Assembly (NCBI GenBank): GCA_000442125.1
Contig: KE546968.1
Span: forward strand, 1,583,795-1,647,794
Direction: 5' to 3'
Origin: Opeltia flavorubescens
Lineage: Eukaryota; Ascomycota; Lecanoromycetes; Teloschistales; Teloschistaceae
Length of the DNA stretch: 64,000 nt
In this document: piece by piece, positions 26,681 to 37,486 of the stretch
Layout: each line of letters starts with the position of its first letter
Position numbering within the stretch: position 1 is the first letter of the stretch
Position numbers and translations under genes: made by a program
Notes under the pieces: model-generated
Database searches by the model: none
Seen by the model: the letters and a program-made list of their open reading frames with translations, nothing else
What the model was told of the DNA's origin: nothing

Positions 26681-28359
26681 ATGGCAGCAGTTTCGGATCA
26701 AGAAATCGCCTTTCAGAAAGCCCACGCCAGCGACTTTAATGCTGGCGGGCTCAGCGCCTTTTGCATTGCAGGGGAAATCATCGTCGTCCTGGCTGTTGGG
26801 CTGCGCGTCTACAGTCGTAGGATTGCGAATATTTCGCTCGAGGCGGATGATTTTACCCTCATGGTTGCGATGGTGTTGTCGGTTGCGGCGGTCATCCTTT
26901 TTGATGTTAGAGGTATGTTTCTTGGTTTTAGTTTTGGGAGTTTGTGGTGGGGTTGGGGGAAGAAGTTGAAGGAGGTTTTTTTTTGGGGTTGGATAGAGGC
27001 TGATTTGTTGTGATGGTAGTGTATCATTGGGGTATGGGACGACATTGGTACTCGCTCAGTACCGCGACACAGGTTAAATTCGAAAAGGTGACTCCTCAAT
27101 TCTTTATCATTGTTCGAATTGCCCCGGCAGATTTGCATATTCCGAAGGCCGCAGATAGTGGTCAATGAGCCTGGGTTCAAGTTGCATGACCTACCATCAA
27201 TCTTCCTACTCTTCACCGTCGAAACCAATCAACTCATAATTCTGACAAACCTTTTCAAACCAGATCGACTACGCCTTCAACCTCTGCTACACAACCGGCT
27301 ACCCCCTCTCCCGCATCTCCCTCGTCCTCCTCTACCACCGCATCTTCGTGCAGCCCTGGTTCCGACGCATCTGTCACTTCTTCGTCGCCGTCTTCTCCGG
27401 CTATATGCTCAGCACCGTCGTCGTCGACTCCCTCCTCCGCATCCCTGTACGCGCTTATTGGGATCGTACCGTTACCCCGGAGCATAGTGTCGACTTGGTT
27501 AAATTGTATATCGCGAATGCGGCGTTTAATATCACCACGGATAGTATTTTGCTCGCGCTTCCGGTGGGGATTGTGTGGAGGTTGAGTATGACGTGGACGC
27601 AGAAGGTGGGGTTGACGATGATTTTTGGGATGGGCGCGTTGACGCTTGTGGCGAGTATTGCGCGGTTGGTTTTCTTTTATCAGGTTCGGACGGAGGATAT
27701 TAGCTGTGAGTTTTTTGGTTCTTCTTTCCTTCACTGTTGGTTTGAGTGGGCTTTGCTATTCACCCGAAACGGAAAGACTGACCTTTTTTTTGCGATGGAT
27801 AGATACGCTCGTCCCGATCGTTTGGTGGACTTCTGCCGAATTACTCCTTGGGATTTTATGCCCTTGTCTGGTCACGTTTCGCCCGCTGTTTCGCTCTGCG
27901 CATGCGATTGTTTCTTCGAGGTTGGGGACGTATCGGAAGGGGTATTCTAGGTCGAGGGATACGGGGGGTGGGGTGGGTGGGTCGGGTAGTGGAAAGAGTG
28001 GGAGCAATGGGAATAACAATGGCAGTGGTGGCGGTTGGGGTGATAGATACAACGGGAGTCAGAGGCATAAATCACTGGCGAGGATGACGATTGGAGGTAG
28101 TGTTGTTGCTGGGAAGGGTGGTGGTGGCAATAACAGGGGTTGGTGGAAGAATACCCTCGGCAGTGCACTTGGGAGCAGGAGAACGGAGAATTCTTCATAT
28201 GGTGACGATGATGTTGGGTTTGGGAATGGTTATATGGGGAGGAAAGGGGGAGATAAAGGGGAAGTCATGGGGATGGAAAGGTTGAATTCTGCGGCTGTTG
28301 TGGGGAAGGGGAATGGGGTTAATAAGGAGACTTATCGGAATGAGATTGAGGGCGTTTGA
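26681..28359 (+). CDS. fungal rhodopsin-domain integral membrane protein (SAT4/PTH11-related, 7TM)
   Basis: The exons are 26681-26912, 27020-27087, 27264-27705 and 27803-28359, giving 432 residues. The introns (107, 176 and 97 bp) are longer than in neighbouring genes and their phases close. Seven hydrophobic helices fill residues ~20-310.  Family marks are AVGLRVYSRRIANISLEADDF near helices 1-2, GMGRHWYS, an extended stretch PLSRISLVLLYHRIF, AYWDR, DSILLALPVGIVWRL, and RLVFFYQVRTEDIS before VPIVWWTSAELLLGILCPCL. The C-terminal ~120 residues are hydrophilic and rich in Gly, Ser and Asn. Members of this large family sit in the plasma membrane. Some are PTH11-like receptors, but no ligand or function can be assigned here. 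The second exon is short (68 bp), and its edges rest on phase and the GMGRHWYS motif. Confidence 0.85.
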
Positions 28360-28370
28360 TGTGCTTTGAT

Positions 28371-28404
28371 GGGGGAGAGGTGGGGTGAGGGTGGGTGGGA
28401 GGGG
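28371..28404 (+). other. G-quadruplex-type motif in a 3' UTR
   Basis: Six G-runs of three or more are separated by one to six bases, ending GGGTGGGTGGGAGGGG. The motif starts 12 bases after the stop codon of the rhodopsin-domain gene, on its sense strand. A third G-rich tract lies at 28802-28824. Folding is inferred from the pattern only. Confidence 0.5.
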
Positions 28405-28877
28405 AATGTATATATCTGGTATTTGGGATGTGGGGAACAGGCATATGTATATATGATTGTATGAATATATGTATCGATGAACATGGGAATGATGTATCAT
28501 CAGAGATAATGAAAACAATCGACGTATCGACATTGACAGCTTGGGGCCGAAGGGGTTCTCTTCTGTAATCCTTCCCCGGCTATGTTATGCAGCTGGTCGA
28601 CGACAAAGAGACTTGAGTTAGGTACGATGGACGGTATTTTCACTATCTAAGCAAATAATGCAATCGGAAACCTCGAGATCCCAGGCTATCTGAGCTCCGC
28701 ACGCGGCGTTTTACATAAGATTTGGCGGCCTCTTGGCTGGAGATTACGGTTGTCCGTCTGTCTTTCTTCAAATTATTTTGTCTTTGTTATCGGAAGAAAG
28801 GGAAAGGGAAGGGGAGGGGGGGGGATCTGTTAATATGGGATGTGTGTACCTTATCTTTTTGCTGGTTTGATGAATTG

Positions 28878-28903
28878 GATGATGGTGATGGTGATGGTGA
28901 TAG
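28878..28903 (+). repeat. GATGGT microsatellite
   Basis: A short run of about four GATGGT-type units (GATGATGGTGATGGTGATGG and following) lies in non-coding sequence, with no obvious gene association. Confidence 0.6.
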
Positions 28904-29201
28904 TTTGTGGGATACTGTATATTCCCTATTTATGCGACCTTTGTGGGATATATTTATCAATCTTCTTAGTACCTTGATCTAGAATTTCACGATGTGTAAC
29001 ACCATTTCCGGTCCTACATCCCCTTCTGGGAAAAGTTATGGATAACTCTTCTTCACTTTACTTGAGCGTGAAAGGGGACTGGAGCATGAAAGTAGGTCTG
29101 TCTATTGCCCTAGGTCATAGAGGAACACCTTCTCCTCCAAGGTATAGACAGTCCGCAGTTCATTCCGATGCTCAGTGTTCCTTCCTCAACACAGTGTATC
29201 T

Positions 29202-29426
29202 CTAGAAGATTTGGCGCAGATTGGCACGTCTTCTATACAGAGAAATCTCTTGTTCTTTGTCAAAGCATACTTCGTCAACGATCCGGTATAGTATTCTCAG
29301 TTTTGGGCTGCTATCAGTCATGAATTTGATCAGTCTTCCTCTTGAATTATACTGGCTATCGCCGGGTATATAGGTCATTACCGCCAAATAATCGGCTCCG
29401 AGACCGTGCTCCTGGAGTTGGTTCAT
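29202..29426 (-). pseudogene. possible SNF2 C-terminal helicase-lobe relic
   Basis: A 74-codon frame contains RGRLIKFMTDSSPKLRILY, followed by IVDEVCF. It resembles the SNF2 helicase-C segment in which a release or restart step is followed by a short run of nucleic-acid motifs (S/GR..L...F......V.I). The match is weak and flanking frames are interrupted. It is listed because a clearer SNF2 relic lies at 40.1-41.3 kb on the same strand. It may be chance. Confidence 0.22.
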
Positions 29427-31043
29427 GAAATGGACTTTGATACTGATGGCTCAAAGAATGGAAGCCTTCGATCTGCACAACCGCGCTAGATTCATCGGCG
29501 ATATATTGGGTAGTATCATTTCTTCTCTTATTGAGCACCCTTTCCCACATGACTTCAGTTTTAGCTGTTTGTTGTTCGCCTTTTCCTCCTTCTAAGGGCT
29601 TCTTAATGTTTTTGGGTTCAAACTGCAGCGTGAGATAGTGGACGATGCAAGGGCCAATAAGTCTAAACTTTGTGTAAAGATTAGTACGCTGTAATCACGC
29701 ACTCATCGTTTCATCGAGGCCTATGTTTTGTAAACGAGCCACAGCTCCTCCATCTCGATGACGTTGCTGGGATATAGTCCGCACAAATGTTGTCGATAGG
29801 ATCAACACTATCGCCGAACAATCATTATTGAAAGGTAATTTCGATCTTCTTGCATTCTGCTATAAATCTCCGGTCATAGTGTTTGAGATTTCGACCATCT
29901 TGGGTTTTGGTTATGATCACTATGATCTCAATAATTACCAGTCCGAATGCTCTTGAAAGCGGTATATCGTCAAGCTCTCTTCTAGTATCTAAGATCTTAA
30001 AACTCGCCCCAAACATGTACAGATCTTTCTTCAAAGATTTTTTGTTTCTTTTTTATCTGCCGGCGAGAAGGTTGAATGGTCTGACAAATCCTGTGTTCGG
30101 CGGCACCAGTGTCTCGAGCATATATTCTGACTTATGTTTCGTAGTCTTCTCTTTCTGGTCGGCTGTAGGACGACTCCCTCATTGACATAAATGAGTTACC
30201 TTTAGCTCGAGTACGGGCTGGACTTGTTCGTGCTAGGATCTCGATCACCAAGATATCTCTTATCCACTGTAATTGGACCTCATCATAGAATGCTTCATTC
30301 TCTGTCTTGCACCCCTGAGTATTGGCATTGGGATTAAGAAACTGAGGACATATGTTTTCACCATGAATTCGAGAGATACAGCAAGAGAACACGAGGACTT
30401 TAATTTAGTTCGGAGGTATATAAGATAAATGTTGCTTGTTGATCAATGTAAATTGGGGAAGTGGGGTTCTATTCCTAGATTGATTGCTTTCTAGCGCTTC
30501 GCTGAAGCTTGTTGAGTGATCATTGTTTCAGTCCGGCAGGCCCGATTTTGCGTTTATGCTGGACGTCTATCATTGAGACTTTCCAGTGCAAGATGGCTAT
30601 ATCTTTACAATGAGTTAAGTGTCAAGTCAACACAAAATGACTATGATGATCGTCTTGGAACTGATATTCTGAGGAATGGATTTGACGGTAACGATGGCTG
30701 AACCCAAAAGTTCCGTTGATTTAATGATGAGATCTAGATGCTAGTCTCTGGAGGTAAGCTGTAATAAACCCCTCCCTGATACCCGATTGTCCTTGTGTTC
30801 TTGTAAGAAGATCCTTGATCCTTGCTTGGACTACGCCGCTTCAAACGCTCGCTCACTCTACCGTACAACCGTCAATACCCTCGTCTCAAACCTCAAACCT
30901 CTTGCTTTGAGAACTAGGTTATCATGTTATTTCTATTGTTCAAGGTTCTCCTTTGCTACAATGTAGGGGTGATTATCGGCGGTCCCCGTTTGGTTTTTTC
31001 TGCAGTCGAGAATTGGATTTGAATTCAGCTTTGAGTTTGTTCG

Positions 31044-31864
31044 TCATAGAATTCGGCGCTCTGCAGCGATATTCAAAAAAGTACTGTACTGTTGTGATTT
31101 GTTGTAGGACGGCTTGCAAACGGTATAGTCGTGGTAATTCAATGAGTGACCAAAATCACAGGTTGTTGGCTTGACCCGGGCATCGACATCTTTGTCACCT
31201 TCGAAGACTGGAAAATCGCGTCTCCTGGTCTCGTCCAAACTAAAACCTGAATAATCAGTATACTTTGGCCTGATTAATATATTCCACATCTCCATATCAA
31301 CAAATATTTCGGTCTCAGTCTCACCATTTTGTGTGCTTTGCTGGGTAATAATTGACGATATTTCTCTCATCACTTTTTTGATTTCATTGAATTGCGCTGA
31401 TACATCAAAAGTCTGGTCTACAACGTTAAAGTCACTGTTCCAATGACCCATTGTTGCATTGATATAGAAATTTTCCACAAAATCATCAATTCCTCGGTCG
31501 ATTCAGGGTTCCCTCAAGATGGATCTCCGCATACGTCGGTCTCCTATCTCTAGCTCCATCTTTGATTTCGATAGATAGTAGGTGTGTAAAGACATGAAGT
31601 GGACCGAATCTGCCAGTTGCGCTTCACCAGGCTTAATTCTGTTGTTGGTGACCGCATAGACAACAAGGCATGGTGTGGCGATAGGACAGTCTGCATTGCG
31701 TTTGGAATTGAGAACGACAGCCTGCACTTCAGAAGTGATCGTGGTATGCACATGTACAGAACCTGGCTCGGGCTGCTCGTTGACCTCGTCTGTAAGCTTC
31801 TCTATCACCGTCTTAGTATAGACAGCCCGATTTTTTTGTCCTCCGAAAGAAGAGATATTTGGGG
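31044..31864 (-). pseudogene. DEDDh 3'-5' exonuclease-like relic (Gfd2/YDR514C type)
   Basis: Reading from ~31864 down to 31044, one frame of about 273 codons has a single internal stop (31503-31505). That is far fewer than expected in sequence of this composition, so it was probably a gene until fairly recently. The second half carries family marks: TEIFVDMEMWN, with the D-x-E pair of motif Exo I; YTDYSGFSLDETR, where the family has ITEIG...LDTR; and TTCDFGHSLNY, where it has FxFGxSE. The first half (EKLTDEVNEQPEPG ... KSKMELEIGDRR) is not assignable. No ATG at the left end was identified, so an upstream exon is likely missing. Homologous pieces lie at 35.8-36.3, 47.2-47.4 and 47.6-48.2 kb. 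Confidence 0.45.
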
Positions 31865-32712
31865 ATCACACGATGGAAAATCGTTGAATTTTCTTTGAGG
31901 GGTCATTGCCTCCTTTATATCGAAGACGATATCAGTTCGTGATCAAATTTTCCACGATTTTTCTGTGCTACATTACTAATTGTATAGATTTACGTCCCGA
32001 GGTGTTCTTGCAATATTCAGAGAGAGAATCAACGATCATTTTGCTTTCGTTGTAGCAAACTCAAGATCCTACGTCGGATGAGGCGAACGACCCCCTAGAT
32101 TTGGGAGATACTGTTCCTGGATCATCTCTAGCACTAAGTGATGGTCTGCTATTTCGTGAACCAGAAATGAAAGCTCTTAAGAGTTTGTAGCTCCCATGTG
32201 ATAAGTGTTGGAGGGTTTTGACTTGTTATATACGAACATAATCTCTCACAGCGATTTTCTCGTTCATTGTGCCTTGTTGACATTTTGGCGAGAAAGACTC
32301 TCTCCAAAGCATGTGCCACGTCTGTCAATAGAGCGTTCAAGGTTCATTTCAGAAGCGGAAAGTACGAATACCTGCACGTTTCCGTATGCATCCAATGCTC
32401 TTGAACGTTTAATGTCGGAGAAGAGCCAGATCGCTTGAATGGGGTTCGTTGGTATGTGCCACTACACCGCGATGTTAAAGCTTTTGGTCAAGGAGGCCTA
32501 AGTGAGGAGGTAGGTTTCGTCTCTGTTCTTTTCCTTGCGTCAATATGGATCTCGAATTGACCTCTCAATAGTCTATTTGGTGGTGAAGAATTCCTTTCCA
32601 ACCAACAGAGCTCCTCCGATAATAGAGTTTCTCAGCTTGAACATCATCATGACAGCTAGCATCTGGTAGGATAGTGGGCTCTTATCGTCATTATCACGCT
32701 TCATGATCACCT

Positions 32713-33341
32713 TTATCGGGATTCTCGCTGGCGTGTATCTGGCGCATCCGGCTTCCTGGACTGCACCTTAATATGCTTCAGCTCTTCACGTTCTACCATT
32801 AGCCATCTTGCGAGATCGTTGAGGTTCGCTTCGGTGTAATGCTCAATGACTTGCATGCCAGCTCCTGCCTTTTTGACCCATCTAATGCCACTGGTCAGCC
32901 GTTGAAGATCAATCTCTTCCATGCTAAGGACTTACTCGTCGTATGAATCTCTCTCCTCTTGCGGACGCTCCTCATCGACGTCCGCTGGGTCTTCGCTTTC
33001 GCTGCTCTCCGAACCGATGATGACCTTGTCGAAATGCGCGTCGACGAAGTGAGTGAACCTATATGCCCCTTTGCACGGGAAAATACGTTGATCATCTTAT
33101 TCCCTGTCTCGAGGCCTTGTTCTCACTGTACTGAATAGCTTCTTTGAAATAGCCTGAATAGCAAACGTGTTACGCGACGCTTACCTGTACTTCGGGCTCA
33201 AAGGTCGAAATTGCCTTTACAAAGATATCGCATCTTTACTTAGTCTTTATCAAAACTCATACCGCCATCTGCGTTGCCACGCCCATCCGGCGTCACAAGG
33301 ACCAGGTCTCCTTTATCAGCGATCTTTGCTTTCTCACTGAT
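32713..33341 (-). pseudogene. unassigned spliced gene relic
   Basis: Two pieces share a canonical 54-bp intron. The exon at 33095-32936 (FTHFVDAHFDKVIIG, then acidic ESSESEDPADVDEERP) ends at GTAAGT. It resumes at 32881 after a CTGACC branch site and TAG, giving WVKKAGAGMQVIEHYTEANL and ARWLMVEREELKHIKV to a stop at 32713. A further piece at 33341-33263 (KIADKGDLVLVTPDG) ends at a GTATGA donor. The charge pattern and intact splice signals look like a real protein. Pieces between 33263 and 33095 do not join cleanly. No family is recognised. Confidence 0.33.
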
Positions 33342-35780
33342 CTAGCGCTCGTTCAGCTCATGATGTGTTTGGGATCCCCGACATCGAATCAATCATCCGA
33401 TCACTGTACTCTGAAATCTCGGGATGGTTTTTATGACATGCTTTTACCTAAAGGCTGTACGGTAAATGGCACATCACGTTTCTTGTCCATGTATGGGTGC
33501 ATTTCTATAATACTCTTCAGCGTTTGCTTTGATATGGTCCTATTATTATTGTCGGAAGATATAAGCATGGTTTTGTTCAACGAACATCTATTGGGTCGGG
33601 CCTATACGCTTAAGCTGGGACATACCATGATTCCTGTCACCCAATAAAAATCGGGTATCACATGCAGCCATACTTAGGGTTGTCGAAGATTCGGGTCTCT
33701 CATGGGTTCGAAGTACTTGGAGATGATCATAGTAGAACCTTCATGTAGCTGGGCTGGACACATCTAGGAATCCAAACAGAGATCAGTATTACCATAGCCT
33801 CCATGAAGTTGTATCGAGGAGTAATTCCATGATTCTCAGCTCTGGAAGAGCTTTCGTTTGGGCCGCAAAATGACATGACACTCTCTCCAAATTATCGTGC
33901 TCGGCGCTGTATCCTGATGTATCATCAATCCATTCTATACCAGAAAGGGAAAATCATATCCTTCGCGGTAAATGAGGTGAGTGGCTGAAGGTGACCGGTC
34001 CGGCCTCTGACGTTTGGGTCCCTTTGCTGCTTCTCGGAGTAGATTGACTAGAGAGGATATAATCAAACCAACGGACATAATAAAGAATTTAGAGCCCGAG
34101 GACTTAAGGGAACCGAGTTCTCGTCAGCATATTTGTCGATATCCTGGCGTGAGTTGTAATAATGCCTTTCCGTCAGTAGTAAACCCCTTTTTGACTTTCT
34201 GTTGGGTTTAGCTGAAGCTGATTTGGATGGATTCTCCCGGGAATCTTGATTAGAGTCACCATCGGTAGCCACTCTACTTGCTGATATTTTCCTTCGCCGC
34301 TAACGCACTTCTCGTGATACCTTTAACACCACATGAAAAATCTTCTGGCATTCCTGATGGCGAATTCGTCTATTTTCCTAGCACACGACGCTCTTCCACC
34401 TTCGCTGAGCGTCCTTTGTTTTTGTAACAAGGTCTGCACAGCTAGTAATGGATGCACAAAAGGGGCTCGATGACTTTTTACTCTTTTTTGATTAGAAGTA
34501 TTCAGCTTCATTAAACGAACTCTCGATTTTTATTGGTCGGCTTTCTGGCATGACCATGGCAATGTCCTTCTTGGCTAATATGGCAATACGATCGACCGTC
34601 CGGAAACCTAATTCCTCTTTGTGGTCCAGTAAAAGTCTCGTAGTTGAAGTTCCGTTGTAAGTCCCCAGGAAGGCGAAAAAAGCACTACCCTTCGGGCAAT
34701 ATTTTACATGGTGGTCTACTCCAACACATGTACTTTTTGCCAGGTACCAGGCTTGCTAAATGATTAGAATGGTAATATCGTTCACGATCGCATCTCTTAA
34801 TATAGCCCGGAGACTGGAGGTTTGACAGATTGTCTGGCCGGAATTCTGGCTCATAATTGCTATGGGAATTCTGATGACCATATCTTTTTTCCTGGTGTGC
34901 TTTTGCCCTCCTCTTTGCAGTTTTTCGAGACAGAGTATGATACCACAAATGCTGTCAGACCAGCTGAGATACGCCGTCTCGGATGCATTGGGAGACGCTA
35001 CTGTTGTAAATCCAGATTTGAGGATGGGAGTACACGGATTTATTGCGAGGAAGATCCATTCCTGTGATGGAATATAGAAAGAATATACCAAAATGATCAG
35101 AGTGAACTGTGCTGTACAACGTCTGTAGCTAAATGGCTGCTAAATGTCTGGGCTCGCATATGATACGTGAGTAAACTTTGGCCCATGACCGGGGTAAAGC
35201 TTTTATTGCAGTCCCCGACCGGCCCAAGCGATTCTAATAGCTCGAAGAGGTGTGGGTGAGGGTCATGGTCTGTCTGGTAAGAACGCTACACCTACGATGC
35301 ACTTCGCACGTGGTAAAATCTTAGTAGAATCGCTACCGTTTAGTACACCCTTTCTTACACTCACGGCAGCTAGCTGCCAAGGCGTTTGATATGGTAAACG
35401 CAGATGAAACAGAATACATATATCACCGTATTAGCATTTTAACAGTTCGTTGGCAAGATCGCCGGTCTTTGGGTTAAAAGTGAGTTCTGCATACGAGCAG
35501 GTGATGGCTACCGTGCCCTAATAATATGCTAAATCAGAGAACACTGTCTCTTTCCGTTTTGAGGGAGCGTGGGTTGGTGGACAGATGCCAACGCACGGGA
35601 GAAAAACCGAACAGAATGGATTAATGATAAAGTGTGTTCGTAAGATAATGGAGATATTTATGAGAAGAAAAACGACTGCTTTGTAGGTCAGATTTTTTGA
35701 TGTTCTCGTATTGACAAAAAATCTTGGGATCGATCAATTGATATGTTGTGAACCTAAGCAATTTAATATTTAGTATTTAT
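33342..35780. other. non-coding or eroded stretch
   Basis: Only short, overlapping frames on both strands are seen (up to 111 codons at 34756-35091, minus), and none has recognisable content. No repeat or RNA gene was identified. Confidence 0.4.
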
Positions 35781-36341
35781 CTAGTAAAGATCACGGGCGG
35801 ATTTCTCACCGTCTATGAGTAGTCGAAGAAAGGCCTCTAAGTTTACCGCAGCGTCATTTACAGCATTATGGGCACCTATAAAGAGACATTTCTGAGATTG
35901 AATATGCGAAAGCTTTCTGCAAATCTCCCCGGCCTTATAAATATCGTCGGCTGCTGACTCATTAGGCAAGGTATGCCATTCAAAACCATATTTTATGATA
36001 ATGTGGAGTTGAGAAGCCTTTTCAGCGCACATTTTTTAATGTAGAACGTCATGTATCTAGACAGGATGAGTACACATGACCAAAACCAAGATTGCTTCAG
36101 GACATATCATGATCGGGATCACCTTCGTCAAAACCTGAATAGTTCCATTCTTTCATGTAACAGCCTGAAATTGAATGGCTTCTTGGTACATATCGGAAGT
36201 TCCGCCTTTCGATGATTCGGAGACGATGGAGTCCTCATAGTCCCAATCGATTACTAATGCAGGACCATCGATTAAGAGTGTGTTTGTGTGAAGGATTGGT
36301 CCGTATAGTCCGTGAATAGCACGATGGAGAAGGTCGTCCAT
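35781..36341 (-). pseudogene. DEDDh exonuclease-like relic, C-terminal (Exo III) part
   Basis: One frame from 36341 to 35781 (187 codons) has three internal stops. Its end reads CLFIGAHNAVNDAAVNLEAF and then LRLLID, matching the HNAGNDA...TL Exo III signature of the Gfd2/YDR514C-like family (catalytic His and Asp). The exon seems to stop at GAC-G followed by a GTGAGA donor at 35809. The same boundary is preserved in the copy at 47.6 kb. Upstream, ALVIDWDYED may be what is left of the Exo I segment. Confidence 0.4.
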
Positions 36342-37051
36342 TTAATGGTCATGGTGGCGTGAGTACAGTCCAGTCGTCCAATTAATTGACAATTGGCTCC
36401 ATGAGATTACGTAAGGAGATATGGTGTTGTTGATGGAGCACCATTGATAAGGTTCTCCACGACACAGTATTCCGAAAGTATTGTTATGCTTTCGAGCTTA
36501 CCCAAAATATATGGAAGGAAGTGATAGTGATGAAAACGATCATGAAATATTTTCTGTAGGTCGTATTCAGTCTGCTCTCACCTCTTAATAGCTTGCAGTC
36601 TGGGTCCAATGATAGCTGTTCTATCTGCAGCAAAGATATACGTACCGAAGATGCCATGACAAGAATTTTCCGAGGATTGTACGATGGTCTCGTTCGTATA
36701 GTAGTTTAACATATCACCGCATTTGATGTTATTCATGATAGATCTAGATTATTGATCTACTTAGCATCAACCTCGATCAGGTCGTTTATGTAAGACGAAT
36801 TTACGTCTCGTATATGAAAATGTCNGCTTACCTGTTTATATTTTCGGTCTGTAGATAATATTGTCTTTGGTTTTGGTATTATTCGTCATCTTCTGAGCAA
36901 GGCCTCTTGTTTCACTGGTTGTCCTTCGATTTTAGTTGTTTTTGGTCTAGCTGTTCATTAGACCACTAAAATACAAATTTTATTTGATATATATTGGTGA
37001 GATAATGCAATCTGCCTCGGACACTCAGAGTGATCTCCTGGATCGGAGCGC
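36342..37051. other. non-coding or eroded stretch
   Basis: No frame of note is present. The N at 36825 lies here. Sequence near 36660 (minus) shows no family match. Confidence 0.4.
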
Positions 37052-37486
37052 TTAATCGTGGTTATTGTTTGCACTGGCAAGTCCGGGACTATTCCTTCTC
37101 AAAAAATTACGCGCGGCGGTGCCACGACCGCTGAATTCTTTCCACTCGCGGATCGTGTGGTCACGTATGAATTTTCGGTCGCTGTCGCCGAGGGTTGAAC
37201 TTGTCAATCGTTTTATCCGTCCCCTGCGGGCTGTGAAGTGGCCTACCTGGGTGTTGTCATTGTGGTATAGATTTTCCGGTTCCTCCGTTTGGACATTGAG
37301 AGGTAGATAGAGGATTTCAGTGAATCCTGGGTGCCTTCGGAATCCTGTTCGCTTGGTGGGGCTTGTGGCTGGGAGATATGTCGTAAGGGCTGGTTCCCGT
37401 TGATTGATGGGTCCTTCCTTGGACCGTGGAATAGCGAAGGAGCTCGAAGAAGACGAAGACGAAGACGAAGAGCTGACTTGCAACAA
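37052..37486 (-). other. unassigned 144-codon frame with poly-Ser start
   Basis: The frame begins MLQV followed by a run of Ser encoded by a (TCTTCG)n-type tract, then a basic, hydrophilic stretch (TRREW-like ending RDHTIREWKEFSGRGTAARN). It has no domain and no splice partner that I could place. It may be an exon of a lost gene or chance. Confidence 0.2.
37446..37472 (+). repeat. GAAGAC microsatellite
   Basis: About four GAAGAC units lie in a row. On the minus strand they encode the Ser run of the frame at 37052-37486. Confidence 0.6.

Noticed and set aside
33263-33341. BTB/POZ domain start (KIADKGDLVLV)
   Set aside because: Only the first strand resembles fungal BTB proteins. The exons that follow do not continue the domain.
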